A stretch of 64,000 bases of DNA from Candidatus Agathobaculum pullistercoris (GCA_019114345.1 DXFS01000010.1:62001-126000), one strand, 5' to 3'; numbered from the stretch's first letter, positions 10,022 to 21,960 are shown. The notes: generated by a model not told the origin, from the letters alone. Made by a program: numbers and translations.

Positions 10022-10921
10022 TTGACCGAAGGGATCATTCTCAAAGGTATCGGCGGGTTTTACTATGTGGACACGCCCGAAGGATTGATCGAATGCAAGG
10101 CGCGCGGCCGCTTCCGCAAGACCGTGGGCAAGCCGATCGTGGGCGACCGGGTGACGCTTGAGATCCAGCCCGAGGACGGTACCGGCTATCTGCTGGATAT
10201 TGCGCCGCGCAAAAACAGCTTGGTACGGCCGGCGGTCGCGAACCTCGATCTGCTGGTCGCGGTCGCGTCGGCGGCTCCGCCGGTGACCGACCCATTCTTG
10301 ATCGACCGCGTGACTGCGATCGCCGTGCACAAGGACATGGATGTGCTGGTGGTCATCAACAAGACGGACGAAAACCCGGGCGACGAGCTGTATGCGGTCT
10401 ATCAGAAGAGCGGCATCGAGGTGCTGCGCGTGAGCGCACTGACCGGTGAGGGGATTGATGCGCTGACCGCGCGCATCCGCGGCAGGGTATCCGCATTCGC
10501 GGGCAATTCCGGGGTAGGAAAATCAAGCGTACTCAACCGCATCGATCCGTACTTCGGGGCAGCGGTCGGTGCGATCTCCGACCGCATCGGCCGCGGAAAG
10601 CATACCACACGGCATGTGGAGCTGCACCCGATCGAGGGCGGCGGATACATCGCGGATACGCCGGGCTTTTCCTCGTTCGATACCGAGCAGATGGATCTTG
10701 TATTGGCAGAGGATCTGCAGTATGCGTTCCCGGAGTTCGAGCCGTATATCGGGCAGTGCAAATTTACCGGCTGCGCCCATGTCAAGGAAAAGGGCTGCGC
10801 GGTGCTCGCCGCCGTTGAAGCGGGAGAGATCGCCAAAAGCAGGCACGAGAGCTACGTCAAGCTCTACGAAAGCGTAAAGGATCTGAAGGAATGGGAGCTT
10901 ACCAAGGGCGGCACGCGCTGA
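10022..10921 (+). CDS. rsgA: Ribosome small subunit-dependent GTPase A
   Basis: Circularly permuted GTPase motifs NKTD, GNSGVGKSS, DTPGF; TTG start proposed. Confidence 0.95.
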   Translation: MTEGIILKGIGGFYYVDTPEGLIECKARGRFRKTVGKPIVGDRVTLEIQPEDGTGYLLDIAPRKNSLVRPAVANLDLLVAVASAAPPVTDPFLIDRVTAIAVHKDMDVLVVINKTDENPGDELYAVYQKSGIEVLRVSALTGEGIDALTARIRGRVSAFAGNSGVGKSSVLNRIDPYFGAAVGAISDRIGRGKHTTRHVELHPIEGGGYIADTPGFSSFDTEQMDLVLAEDLQYAFPEFEPYIGQCKFTGCAHVKEKGCAVLAAVEAGEIAKSRHESYVKLYESVKDLKEWELTKGGTR

Positions 10922-11553
10922 TTTTCGCGGCCGCGCCCGAAACCGAATATGGGTACATCCGTGCGTTTCTGGACGAGCATCCGGACGCGCTGATCGCCTG
11001 TGCGGACGGTGGGCTGCGCCATGCGCGCGCGCTCGGCCTGCACCCGGATTTTATGATCTCGGACTGCGATTCGCTGCCCGAGGTTGAGGGGACGGAGATC
11101 ATCCGCCTGAAACCCGAAAAGGACGACACGGACACGCAGGGCTGCCTGCGTGAGGTGTTCCGCCGCGGCTGCACCGAGGCGACGCTGGTCTGCGCGACCG
11201 GCGGGCGCATGGACCACGAGCTGGCAAACCTCTCCCTGCTGGAGGAGGCGTATGCCATGGGCGGCCGCCTGACCCTGCTCGACCGGCAGAACCGCATCAT
11301 TTTGCATGAGGGCGGCTGCCAAAAATTCATCATGCCGCCGGAATACCGGTATTTCTCCATCGTGCCGCTGGATGCGGTGCTGCAGGGCGTGACCATCGAA
11401 AACGCAAAATACCCGCTGCATGAGGCGACTGTCACGCGCGCGGGCATGATCACTATTTCCAACGAGGCTGCCGCAGGAGAGGCGTTTGCAGTGACGATCC
11501 GGGACGGGCGTGCGCTCGTCGTGTTTTCGCGCGACCTGAACCGTGCTTTGTGA
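10891..11553 (+). CDS. thiN: Thiamine pyrophosphokinase
   Basis: ACADGGLRHA, SDCDS, DDTD, GATGGRMDHE motifs; overlaps rsgA. Confidence 0.93.
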   Translation: MGAYQGRHALIFAAAPETEYGYIRAFLDEHPDALIACADGGLRHARALGLHPDFMISDCDSLPEVEGTEIIRLKPEKDDTDTQGCLREVFRRGCTEATLVCATGGRMDHELANLSLLEEAYAMGGRLTLLDRQNRIILHEGGCQKFIMPPEYRYFSIVPLDAVLQGVTIENAKYPLHEATVTRAGMITISNEAAAGEAFAVTIRDGRALVVFSRDLNRAL

Positions 11554-11565
11554 ATATTCCACACG

Positions 11566-11592
11566 AAAACCGCCAAATCCGGCGGTTTTTTC
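11566..11592 (+). terminator. Intrinsic terminator after thiN
   Basis: AAAACCGCC-aaatcc-GGCGGTTTT TTTC. Confidence 0.85.
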
Positions 11593-11692
11593 TATCCGGA
11601 CTGTTTTGCAATTCGCCAGGCGCATACTTGCAAAAGAACGCCAACGAGCATATAATAAAACCATAGAGAGAAGAAAAGGGAGTGCGTAACCA

Positions 11693-12892
<1,200 letters not shown>

Positions 12893-13020
12893 AAGCAGAT
12901 ACTGCGCCAATCAAAATGACCGCTGTTGAGCGGTCATTTGTTTATTGCAGAGGGATTGACAGACTGGCTGCATTGATGTATATTTGTTCTATCATAATAA
13001 TACAAAAGGAGCGGTCGAGC

Positions 13021-14739
13021 ATGAGAGCAAAACAATGGCTGGCAGGCTGCCTGAGCGCAGCCACTGTACTGAGTTGCCTGCCCTTTGCGGGCGCGGTGGA
13101 CAGCACGGCGCAGGCACGGCAGGAGGATCTGGACTATCTGGTGCAGACGCTGACCGAAAACCATCCGGATTTCTACGCGAATACCACCGAGCAGGAAGTC
13201 GCAGACAAGGTCGGTGAGATCGAGGCGGGGCTGGGAGAGATGTCCGACTTTGATTTTGCGGTCGGGCTGTCCGAGCTGGCCGCGCTGGCAGGGGATTCGC
13301 ATACCATGATTTCGGTCGGCAGCGTGCTGCAGGATTACCACATGCTCATCATGGCCCCGGACTGGTACGAAGGGCATTGGGTGCTCGCCGGTGCGGAAAA
13401 GCAATATCAGGACTATATCGGGCAGGAGATCGTTTCTGTCGGCGGGCATACCATGGACGAGCTGATGCAGGCGATCGAGCCGATGCTCTCCTATGATAAT
13501 GCAGTACGCCTGCGCCGGCAGTTTGGCAGCATGGTGTATGTCACCGAGGTCCTGCAGCACTACGGCATGATCACGGGCGGGGAAGAGAGCCTGCCGGTCG
13601 TGGTGCGCGCCGCGGACGGCGCAGAGACCACGCTGGATATGAAGGTGTACGCGGCGCAGGAATATGCGGCGCTCGGTCCGGATGCATATATCAACGCAAG
13701 CCAGCTGCGCACGTCTGTCCCCGCGACCGAGCCGGATCGCGAGGTATACTATAAGCTGCTCGATCTTGGAGAAGGTACGCTGTATATGCAGTACAACAGC
13801 TGCCGGGAGGATCCTGAACACCCGATGGACGAATTTGCCGCCGGGGTACAGGCTAAACTGGATTCGGGCGCGTACGAAAAGTTCATCATCGACCTGCGCA
13901 ATAACGGCGGCGGCTCGGACGGCGTGCTGTATCCGGTCACCTATCTGGCACAGCAGTTTGTCGCGGACGGCCACGCCGCTTATGTGCTGGCGGGCGAGGG
14001 GACGTTCTCCTCTGCGCTGATCAACACGGTGCAGCTGAAGGACGCAGGCGCGACGTTTGTCGGCACGCCGACCGGCGGCAGTGTGGACCATTTTGGCGCG
14101 GTCACGGCGTTTGCCCTGCCGAACACAGGGATCCGCGGACAGTATTCCAACAAATTTATCGATCTGGGCAGTTACTATGCCGCGGCGCAGCCCTACGGGA
14201 TCGAGAGCTTCCGGCCGGATATCGAGGTGGAGCAGACGTTTGCAGATTATCTGAACGGCGTGGATACGGCAGTGCAGTATATTCTGGACCATGCGCCGGT
14301 CGCGACCGAACTGACCAAAACGGCGCAGGTGTCCGACGCACGCGTCGTGGTTGACGGCGTGCCGGTTGCGGCAGCTGCATACGAGATCGAGGACAACAAT
14401 TACTTCAAGCTGCGCGATCTGGCGATGGCGTTTACCGGTACCCAGGCCGCGTTCAACGTAGCCTGGGACGGGGATGCGAAAAAAGTGACCCTGACCGCGG
14501 GTACATACGAGCCGGTCGGCGGCGAACTGGAGCCGCTCGAAGGCGGGGACAAGACCGCCACCCGCGCCACCGCGGATGTATATGTGGAGGATATGCCGCT
14601 CGTCGGAAAGGCGTATGAGATCGACGGTAACCACTACTTCAAGCTGCGCGACCTGTGCTTCATGCTGGGCGTCAGCGTCGAGTGGGACAATGCCACGCAG
14701 ACCATTGCAATCGATACCACGAAGCCATACGTGCAGTGA
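13021..14739 (+). CDS. S41-family peptidase-like protein with C-terminal stalk (copper amine oxidase N-terminal-like) repeats
   Basis: Signal peptide; DLRNNGGGSDG; two repeats YEIEDNNYFKLRDLA / YEIDGNHYFKLRDLC. Confidence 0.8.
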   Translation: MRAKQWLAGCLSAATVLSCLPFAGAVDSTAQARQEDLDYLVQTLTENHPDFYANTTEQEVADKVGEIEAGLGEMSDFDFAVGLSELAALAGDSHTMISVGSVLQDYHMLIMAPDWYEGHWVLAGAEKQYQDYIGQEIVSVGGHTMDELMQAIEPMLSYDNAVRLRRQFGSMVYVTEVLQHYGMITGGEESLPVVVRAADGAETTLDMKVYAAQEYAALGPDAYINASQLRTSVPATEPDREVYYKLLDLGEGTLYMQYNSCREDPEHPMDEFAAGVQAKLDSGAYEKFIIDLRNNGGGSDGVLYPVTYLAQQFVADGHAAYVLAGEGTFSSALINTVQLKDAGATFVGTPTGGSVDHFGAVTAFALPNTGIRGQYSNKFIDLGSYYAAAQPYGIESFRPDIEVEQTFADYLNGVDTAVQYILDHAPVATELTKTAQVSDARVVVDGVPVAAAAYEIEDNNYFKLRDLAMAFTGTQAAFNVAWDGDAKKVTLTAGTYEPVGGELEPLEGGDKTATRATADVYVEDMPLVGKAYEIDGNHYFKLRDLCFMLGVSVEWDNATQTIAIDTTKPYVQ

Positions 14740-14756
14740 ATATGGTCGGGAAAAGT

Positions 14757-14792
14757 GAAAACCGGCGGGGCATCATCCCGCCGGTTTTGCTC
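14757..14792. terminator. Bidirectional terminator between convergent genes
   Basis: AAAACCGGCGGG-gcatcat-CCCGCCGGTTTT. Confidence 0.85.
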
Positions 14793-15030
14793 AGTCCAGA
14801 TAATTGCCCACCGGACTCTGGTTGTACTGCTTGATGATCCTGATGATTACCGAGCCGTCCGGCTGCGTGGTTTCCTCCAGGATTTTGTGTTTTGTCCGGT
14901 TACGCTCAAGTGTGCGCTTGTATTGGGCGGCCTCATCCTGCACCTGGCGGACCGCCAGATCATGGGAGATATCCTCCTTGAGCAGGAAATGTACGGTTTG
15001 ACAAATGCAGGCTGCCTGGATGCGTTTCAT
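14791..15030 (-). CDS. Small hypothetical protein (79 aa)
   Basis: ORF with Cys-containing N-terminus, convergent to the S41 gene with a shared terminator. Confidence 0.6.
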   Translation of the reverse strand: MKRIQAACICQTVHFLLKEDISHDLAVRQVQDEAAQYKRTLERNRTKHKILEETTQPDGSVIIRIIKQYNQSPVGNYLD

Positions 15031-15259
15031 ATAACAATTCCTCGCTTTCCCATATATAGATATCGGATCACACAGATATCAATATCTTGCGGATTTGGCT
15101 CTATTTTATATGCAAAACAGGAGAATTGCAAAGGCAGTTTTGGACAAAAAGCATGCAGAAAAGTTTTGTGCGATCTGCGCATGGAACGCTTGTGCTGCGT
15201 GCGGGCAGAAAAACACCGGGCGGCACATTGCGTGCCGCCCGGCGGCGGGACTTCATGGA

Positions 15260-15901
15260 TCAGTCTTTTTCCGCATCAAAGGCGTCCAGCCAGTTTTGCA
15301 GATGCTCGACCAGACGGCCGACATGCAGCCCGTCCACAAATGAGTGGTGCGCCTGGATGGAGAACGGCAGCAGCGTGCGGCCGTGACGCGTGAAATATTT
15401 CCCCCAGTTAAACAGGGCTGCGGCGTTTCCCTTTTTGCCGGACTCAGTGTGCGATACATGGGTATACCGCACCCACGGCATAGCGGAGCACTGGAACACA
15501 TCGTTGCCAAGCGGACCGGTGAAATATTCCTTCTGTTCCTGCGCGGTGCGCGCTGCAAGCGGGATGAATGCGCGCATGGTATCGCCCAGCGGCACGTTCA
15601 CCACCTTGAACAGCTCGGTTTCCGGATTGAGCCAGATAAAGGCGGCGTCGATCCGGTCATAAAGAACCACGTCGCCGTCTAGAAAGCGGTAGCGGAACGC
15701 CTCGATATCGTTGGCGCAATGGCAGGCTGCATACGTCATGGCAAGTGTGAACGACCAGCCCTGCGCACGCACCTGCGCGAGAAAGTGCGTGATGTCCAGC
15801 TCGACGGTCACGCAGTAGGACGGCAGCAGGCTGTCCCGGAACGCCCGGCAGTGCGCAGCACGCGGCCAGGTATCCATATCGATTTTGCGAAAGGTATTCA
15901 T
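15260..15901 (-). CDS. Chloramphenicol acetyltransferase-like protein (CAT family)
   Basis: Ends in PFSIQAHHSFVDGLHVGRLVEHLQ (HHxxxDG catalytic motif). Confidence 0.88.
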   Translation of the reverse strand: MNTFRKIDMDTWPRAAHCRAFRDSLLPSYCVTVELDITHFLAQVRAQGWSFTLAMTYAACHCANDIEAFRYRFLDGDVVLYDRIDAAFIWLNPETELFKVVNVPLGDTMRAFIPLAARTAQEQKEYFTGPLGNDVFQCSAMPWVRYTHVSHTESGKKGNAAALFNWGKYFTRHGRTLLPFSIQAHHSFVDGLHVGRLVEHLQNWLDAFDAEKD

Positions 15902-16046
15902 TTCATCATCTCCCTGCACCCATCTTAGCATGCAGCCGGGAGCAAATCAAGCAGGAGCCGTCTGCGTACGGGCAGGATATCCGGGCAGCCATTGTCCGCT
16001 TTTTCTGGTATAATTATGGTACACGGATACGGCAGGAGGGAGCACT

Positions 16047-16934
16047 GTGCAGACGATCCCGGCAAAGACCATTGTCACAAATACGAAAAACGGGGCAGGC
16101 TGGTTCGGAGCGCGCTACAATATGAATATCTACCGCGGGTGCACGCACGGATGCATCTACTGCGACAGCCGTTCGGAGTGTTACCGCAACGATGACTTCG
16201 ACACGGTATACGCCAAGCAGGACGCGCTGCGCATCATTCGGGACGACCTGCGCCGTAAGACCCGCCCGGGTGTGGTGTCCACAGGGGCGATGAGCGACCC
16301 GTATAACCCGTTCGAGCGCACCGAACAGCTCACGCGGCATGCCCTCGAGCTGCTCGCGGCTTATGGTTTCGGCGTAGCGATTGCGACCAAAAGCGACCTG
16401 ATCTGCCGGGATATTGATGTGCTGCGCGAGATCCACCGGGAAGCGCCCGTGCTGTGCAAGCTGACCGTGACCACGGCGGACGATGCGCTGGCCCGCCTGA
16501 TCGAGCCGCATGCGCCGCTGCCCTCTGCTCGGCTGGATGCGCTCGCGCGCCTGTCGGCAGCAGGGCTGCCGTCCTGCGTCCTGCTCATGCCTGTGCTGCC
16601 GTGGATCACGGACACGCAGGAAAATATCCTGACGCTCGTGCGGCGCGCGCAGGAGGCGGGCGTGCCGTACATCTATCCCGCGTTCGGCCTGACCATGCGC
16701 GACCGGCAGCGCGCGTACTTTTACCAACAGCTCGACCGCGCCTTTCCCGGCCTCAGGCAGAAATACATCGCGCGCTACGGCACGCGTTACCAGTGCGCCA
16801 GCCCGCACGCACGGCCACTGTGGGAGGCGTTTACCCGCGCCTGCGACGCGGCGGGGATCTTCTACCGGATGCAGGATATCACCCGCCGCTACCAGCGCGG
16901 GTACGGCTGCGGGCAGCTTTCCTTTTTCCAATAA
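16047..16934 (+). CDS. Radical SAM protein, spore photoproduct lyase (SPL)-like family
   Basis: NMNIYRGCTHGCIYCDSRSECY. Confidence 0.88.
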   Translation: MQTIPAKTIVTNTKNGAGWFGARYNMNIYRGCTHGCIYCDSRSECYRNDDFDTVYAKQDALRIIRDDLRRKTRPGVVSTGAMSDPYNPFERTEQLTRHALELLAAYGFGVAIATKSDLICRDIDVLREIHREAPVLCKLTVTTADDALARLIEPHAPLPSARLDALARLSAAGLPSCVLLMPVLPWITDTQENILTLVRRAQEAGVPYIYPAFGLTMRDRQRAYFYQQLDRAFPGLRQKYIARYGTRYQCASPHARPLWEAFTRACDAAGIFYRMQDITRRYQRGYGCGQLSFFQ

Positions 16935-17019
16935 ACAAAAAACCGGCATGGCGGAAACATGTGTTTCCTGTCCGTGCCGGTAACAATTTTGATGCCTAAC
17001 CCTGCAAAAAGCGGAGAAA

Positions 17020-17131
17020 ACAAAAAAGAACGCGACTTCAGGCCACACTACTGCACAGCCCCGTCGCGTGTCTTTGACCATAAATAAAAAAACGGATTCA
17101 GGCGAGCTGTTCTCAAGCCCTCCTCCGAAGA
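17020..17131 (-). ncRNA. Candidate minus-strand sRNA with own promoter and terminators
   Basis: On minus: TTGTCT-18-TGCTATAAT (plus 17139-17168), hairpin plus T7, then ACGCGAC...GTCGCGT-TCTTTTTT (plus 17021-17069). Confidence 0.5.
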
Positions 17132-17446
17132 TGCTAAAATTATAGCACCGCCGGACTTGTAGAGACAAGATAAAATTTCGACAAAATCCCGTTTACAATT
17201 TGTTCATAATTGGGCAATTCGACAAAAACACCAAAGGAAAGTGCTCATTTCCGGCTAAATGAATAAAAAAACAGAAATTACTTTACAAATTCGTCCGCAC
17301 ATGGTATCATATATTGTGCTTTCGCCCCGTGCTTAGCTGACGGAACGACCGGCCGCGTCCCTACCGCGTCCATTTCACCAAGCCGCAGCCCGGCCCGCGG
17401 GTATGAAAAGCAGCCATACCATATTATATACGAAAGGTGAAGCAAC

Positions 17447-17713
17447 ATGATCCGTAAGGAAGACAAGACTGCCGTTATCGAGGCAAACCGCATCCACGCA
17501 ACCGACACCGGTTCTCCGGAGGTCCAGATCGCCATCCTGACCGCGCGCATCCAGGAGCTCACTGAGCACCTCAAGGTCCACAAGAAGGACAACCACTCCC
17601 GCCGCGGCCTGCTCAAGATGGTCGGCCAGCGCCGTTCCATGCTGGCTTACCTCCAGAAGAAGGACATCAACCGCTACCGTGCGCTGATTGCCAAGCTCGG
17701 CATCCGTAAGTAA
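17447..17713 (+). CDS. rpsO: 30S ribosomal protein S15
   Basis: [16 protein letters not shown]...[19 protein letters not shown]. Confidence 0.99.
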   Translation: MIRKEDKTAVIEANRIHATDTGSPEVQIAILTARIQELTEHLKVHKKDNHSRRGLLKMVGQRRSMLAYLQKKDINRYRALIAKLGIRK

Positions 17714-17723
17714 AGAACAAACG

Positions 17724-17754
17724 AATAGGGGAGCAGTCTGCTCCCCTATTCGTG
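17724..17754 (+). terminator. rpsO terminator-like hairpin
   Basis: GAATAGGGGAGCA-GTC-TGCTCCCCTATTC followed by GTGTTTTG. Confidence 0.8.
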
Positions 17755-17764
17755 TTTTGTTACT

Positions 17765-17859
17765 GGAAGGCGGCCAAAGCGCTTTTTAGCAGTTGAAGGA
17801 GCGGGGAAAGCAGCGTTCCCCTTTGCTTCAAGTGCTAAAAAAGTGATGTGCCGCCCTCC
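17765..17859 (+). promoter_or_regulatory. Long imperfect stem-loop in pnp leader (candidate RNase III/PNPase autoregulatory hairpin)
   Basis: GGAAGGCGGC..GCTTTTTAGCAGTTGAAG..GGGGAA / TTCCCC..CTTCAAGTGCTAAAAA..GCCGCCCTCC. Confidence 0.6.
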
Positions 17860-17884
17860 GAAAAATGATCAAGGAGGAAAAACA

Positions 17885-20008
17885 ATGGCAAATATCAATC
17901 CCTTTGACTTCAAAAACTACCGCGTTTTTGAAACCGAAATCGCCGGCCGCAAGCTGACCGTCGAGACCGGCAAGATGGCGCAGCTCGCCAACGGCTCGTG
18001 CCTCGTGCGCTACGGCGACACCGCCGTACTCGTCACCGCGACCGCTTCCGCCAAGCCGCGCGACGGCATCGACTTTTTCCCGCTCTCGGTCGACTTTGAG
18101 GAGCGCCTGTATGCGGTAGGCCGCATCCCGGGCAGCTTTATGCGCCGCGAGGGCCGTCCCTCCGAGAAGGCGATCCTGGCCTCCCGCCAGATCGACCGCC
18201 CGATGCGCCCGCTGTTCCCCAAGGATCTCAGAAACGACGTTTCCATCGTCTGCACCGTGCTGGAGAACGACTATGACAACTCCCCCGAGGTCGTAGCGCT
18301 GCTGGGCGCTTCGATCGCGGTTTCGATATCGGACATCCCGTTCGACTACGTCGTCGCGGGCTGCCAGGTCGGCATTGTGGACGGCAAGACCGTCATCAAC
18401 CCGACCTCCGAGCAGCGCAAGGTCTCCGAGATGGATGTTACCCTGTGCGCGACCAAGGACAAGATCGTCATGATCGAGGCGGGTGCCAAGGAAGTGCCCG
18501 AGGATCAGATGTTTAACTCTCTGATGGAGGCGCACGAGGAGCTCAAGAAGATCTGCGCGTTTATCCAGGGCATCAAGGACGAGATCGGCAAGCCCAAGTT
18601 CGAGTACGAGCACCACGACATCGACCACGACCTGTTCGACAAGCTCGAGGCTGCCTGCAATGACAAGTTCGAGGTCGCCATGGACACCGACGACAAGACC
18701 GTCCGCGACGCAGGCGTGCGCGCGATCGTCGACGAGTTCGAGGCGGGCCTTGATGAGGAATACAAGGAAGAACATGGCGCGAACCTGTCCGAGTGCGTGG
18801 ACAAGCTCCAGAAGAAGATCGTGCGCCGCTGGCTGGCAAACGGCAAGCGCGTAGACGGCCGCGGCATGGAGGAAGTCCGTCCGCTGGCGGCTGAGGTGCA
18901 TGTGCTGCCGCGCGTACACGGCTCGGGCATGTTCACCCGCGGCCAGACCCAGGTACTGACCACCTGCACGCTGGGCACGCTGGGCGATGCGCAGGAGCTG
19001 GACACCATCTTCGAAGAGACCGAAAAGCGCTATATCCACCACTACAACTTCCCGTCCTTCTCGGTCGGTGAGACCCGCCCGTCCCGCGGCCCCGGCCGCC
19101 GCGAGATCGGCCACGGCGCGCTCGCGGAGCGCGCGCTGCTGCCGGTCATCCCGCCGGTGAGCGAGTTCCCGTATGCGCTGCGTCTGGTTTCCGAGGTCAT
19201 TTCCTCCAACGGTTCGACCTCGCAGGGCTCGGTCTGCGGCTCGACCCTCGCGCTGATGGACGCCGGCGTGCCGATCAAGGCGCCGGTTGCGGGTATCTCC
19301 TGCGGCCTGATCACGGACGGCGGCCAGGAGACCACCTTCACCGATATCCAGGGCGTTGAGGACTTCTATGGCGACATGGACTTCAAGGTCGCAGGCACCA
19401 AGAAGGGCATCACCGCAATCCAGGTCGACATCAAGGTGGACGGCCTGACCCCGAACATCATCAAGCAGGCGTTTGAGAAGTGCCGCGTTGCGCGTTACGG
19501 CATTCTGGACGAGATCATGCTCAAGGCGATCGACAAGCCGCGCGCGGACGTATCCGAGTGGGCGCCCAAGATGACCACCATGCACATCCATCCGGACAAG
19601 ATCCGTGAGGTCATCGGCAAGGGCGGCAGCGTGATCCAGAATATTGTTGCCGAGTCGGGCGCCAAGGTCGATATCGACGACGACGGCACGGTCACCATCG
19701 CGGCGGTCAAGGCGGCTGACGCGGAGAAGGCCAGGAAGATGATCGAAGCGATCGTCAAGGAGCCGGAGCCGGGCGAGATCTACTACGGCAAGGTTGTCCG
19801 CCTGATGAACTTCGGCGCGTTCGTCAACCTGCTGCCGGGTAAGGATGGCATGGTGCACATCTCCAAGATGGCGGACCACCGCATCGAGAAGGTAGAGGAT
19901 GCTGTCAAGGAAGGCGATATGGTCTGGGTCAAGGTCATGGAGATCGACGACAAGGGCCGCGTCAACCTGTCCATGAAGGATGTAAAGCCGGAAGAGAAGA
20001 TCAAGTAA
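17885..20008 (+). CDS. pnp: Polyribonucleotide nucleotidyltransferase
   Basis: Two RNase PH domains, KH and S1 domains; rpsO-pnp synteny. Confidence 0.98.
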   Translation: MANINPFDFKNYRVFETEIAGRKLTVETGKMAQLANGSCLVRYGDTAVLVTATASAKPRDGIDFFPLSVDFEERLYAVGRIPGSFMRREGRPSEKAILASRQIDRPMRPLFPKDLRNDVSIVCTVLENDYDNSPEVVALLGASIAVSISDIPFDYVVAGCQVGIVDGKTVINPTSEQRKVSEMDVTLCATKDKIVMIEAGAKEVPEDQMFNSLMEAHEELKKICAFIQGIKDEIGKPKFEYEHHDIDHDLFDKLEAACNDKFEVAMDTDDKTVRDAGVRAIVDEFEAGLDEEYKEEHGANLSECVDKLQKKIVRRWLANGKRVDGRGMEEVRPLAAEVHVLPRVHGSGMFTRGQTQVLTTCTLGTLGDAQELDTIFEETEKRYIHHYNFPSFSVGETRPSRGPGRREIGHGALAERALLPVIPPVSEFPYALRLVSEVISSNGSTSQGSVCGSTLALMDAGVPIKAPVAGISCGLITDGGQETTFTDIQGVEDFYGDMDFKVAGTKKGITAIQVDIKVDGLTPNIIKQAFEKCRVARYGILDEIMLKAIDKPRADVSEWAPKMTTMHIHPDKIREVIGKGGSVIQNIVAESGAKVDIDDDGTVTIAAVKAADAEKARKMIEAIVKEPEPGEIYYGKVVRLMNFGAFVNLLPGKDGMVHISKMADHRIEKVEDAVKEGDMVWVKVMEIDDKGRVNLSMKDVKPEEKIK

Positions 20009-20084
20009 TTTCGGTTGTAATGAAAAATAAAGGCTTCGGAAGCAATTCCGAAGCCTTTTTATTTTTCCTGCGCATCGGGATGCC

Positions 20085-20113
20085 TTGACAGATGAAGTGT
20101 GAAAAGTTATACT
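20085..20113 (+). promoter_or_regulatory. Sigma-A-type promoter for the AbrB-like gene
   Basis: TTGACA-17-TATACT. Confidence 0.75.
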
Positions 20114-20150
20114 AATTATACAAATCATACTTTTGCTTGGAGGGATACAT

Positions 20151-20381
20151 ATGGTAGCATGTCCGGAGGGACGTTATGCCTGGACAGCCAAGGTGGGAGA
20201 AAAAGGACAGATCGTCATCCCTAAGGAAGCGCGCGAGGTGTTTGGGATCAAGCCGGGCGACACACTGCTGCTGCTGGGCGATGTCAGGCAGGGCATAGCA
20301 ATCGTCAATAATGAACTGTACCAGCAGTTTGCTGATGCCGTGTTCCATGCACAGAAGGATACCGTGGATAGCGAAGACTGA
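20151..20381 (+). CDS. AbrB-family transcriptional regulator
   Basis: KVGEKGQIVIPKEAREVFGIKPGDTLLLLGD. Confidence 0.9.
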   Translation: MVACPEGRYAWTAKVGEKGQIVIPKEAREVFGIKPGDTLLLLGDVRQGIAIVNNELYQQFADAVFHAQKDTVDSED

Positions 20382-20399
20382 CGGCAGGAGGTGTGTCGG

Positions 20400-21869
20400 A
20401 TGAAGGTCGTCATCATCGGCGGCGGTGTGGCCGGTCTGACAGCGGGCGTATATGCCCGAAAAGCAGGCTGGGAGGTTGCCCTGTACGAGAAAAACGCGCT
20501 TGTCGGCGGGGAGTGCACCGGCTGGGACCGGCAGGGGTTCCATATCGACAACTGCGCGCATTGGATCATGGGCATGCGGCCGGGAACGGCGCTGTACGAG
20601 GTCTGGTGCGAAAACGGAGCAGTGTCAGATGGGGTGGAATTGCTGCGTTCCGACCACATGTATACCTCTGAGCTGGGGGGTGAGCGCGTAACGCTATGGG
20701 CGGATGAAGCGCGCACCCGGCGTGAGCTGCACGCGCTGTCCCCGGAGGATGGTGATGCGATCGATGAATTGCTGGACGATGCGCTTGCAGCGCGCAGCAT
20801 TGAGATACCTGCGGAAAAACCGCCCGAATTGATGGGCGCGGCGGATAGCCTCAAAATGGCGGTCAGGATGCGGCAGGCGCTGCGCCTGTTCCGCAAGTAC
20901 CGCGGTATGGATACGACCGATGTGAAAAACCGTTTCCGGCACCCGCTGCTGCGGGCGATGATTTCGGATTTCTGCCCCACAGTGATGGGCGGCTACGCGT
21001 TCCCGATGATGTACGGCAATTTCCTCAGCGGAGACGGCGGCACGCCGCGCGGCGGTTCGCGGGCTATGGCGCTGCGCATGGGGCAGCGCCTGGAAGCGCT
21101 CGGCGGCAGGATCTGCACCCGGGCACCGGTTGCGCGCCTGGTGGTGGAAGATAACCGGGTGCAGCGTGCGCTGCTGGAAAGCGGGGAATCGGTCGAGGGC
21201 GATTATTTCATCTGTGCCTGCGATCCGGATTTCACCTTTCATCATCTGCTTGACCCCTCGTATATGGACGAGATGTTCCGCACCGTGTACCGCGAGAGGG
21301 AAACCTATCCGGTATTCGGTATGTTCCAGACTGCCTTTGCGGTGGACTGCCCGGACGACCTGCTTGGCGGCGATGTGATGCTCGACTGCGCAGAGTTGTG
21401 CGACCAGCCGTGGCAGAGCAAACGGCTGACCGTATGGACCTGCGCGCATCAGCCGGAATTTGCCCCGCCGGGGCATCAGGTTTTGCAGGCCATCTGGTTT
21501 ATGAGCGAGGCAGGCTGGGATTTCTGGTCAGCGCTGGGGGCGGAGGAATACCGCGCAAGGAAAAATGAATACGCCGCGCGTGTGCAGCGCAAGATCGAGG
21601 CACGCTGGCCGGGCTATGCCGGGCGGCTGCGCCTGCTGGACAGCTGGACGCCTGTCACCTACCGGCGCTGGTGCAATGCGTACAAGGGATACAATCAGGC
21701 GTATGTAGCGACTAAGCACGCCCGGGAAAACCCCTATCCGCAGGCGTGGATCCCCGGACTGGACAATGCGCTGCACGCTGGGCAGTGGCTGTCCGCACCC
21801 GGCGGCTTGTGCGGGGCGGCGACGCAGGGGAAATTCGCCGTCCAGCGGATTCAGGCGCGTCAGAAATAG
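20400..21869 (+). CDS. FAD-dependent NAD(P)/FAD oxidoreductase (phytoene desaturase-like)
   Basis: MKVVIIGGGVAGLTAGVYARKAGWEVALYEKN dinucleotide fold. Confidence 0.88.
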   Translation: MKVVIIGGGVAGLTAGVYARKAGWEVALYEKNALVGGECTGWDRQGFHIDNCAHWIMGMRPGTALYEVWCENGAVSDGVELLRSDHMYTSELGGERVTLWADEARTRRELHALSPEDGDAIDELLDDALAARSIEIPAEKPPELMGAADSLKMAVRMRQALRLFRKYRGMDTTDVKNRFRHPLLRAMISDFCPTVMGGYAFPMMYGNFLSGDGGTPRGGSRAMALRMGQRLEALGGRICTRAPVARLVVEDNRVQRALLESGESVEGDYFICACDPDFTFHHLLDPSYMDEMFRTVYRERETYPVFGMFQTAFAVDCPDDLLGGDVMLDCAELCDQPWQSKRLTVWTCAHQPEFAPPGHQVLQAIWFMSEAGWDFWSALGAEEYRARKNEYAARVQRKIEARWPGYAGRLRLLDSWTPVTYRRWCNAYKGYNQAYVATKHARENPYPQAWIPGLDNALHAGQWLSAPGGLCGAATQGKFAVQRIQARQK

Positions 21870-21960
21870 AGGGAGGGCGCGCGCCCTCCTTTTCATTTGC
21901 CCCTTTGCGCCCTGTATGTTATAATAAAAACCGATACCCATCTGGAAAGGAACTGAAGCC

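Noticed and set aside
17190-17215. Extra copy of the TTCA operator (TTTACAATTTGTTCATA)
   Set aside because: Two boxes are 11 bp apart but no -10 box lies in the required register (20 bp downstream is CACCAA). Likely chance in AT-rich DNA.
17828-20128. 766-aa minus-strand ORF antisense to pnp
   Set aside because: Shadow ORF caused by high GC/codon bias; pnp on the + strand has full domain support.
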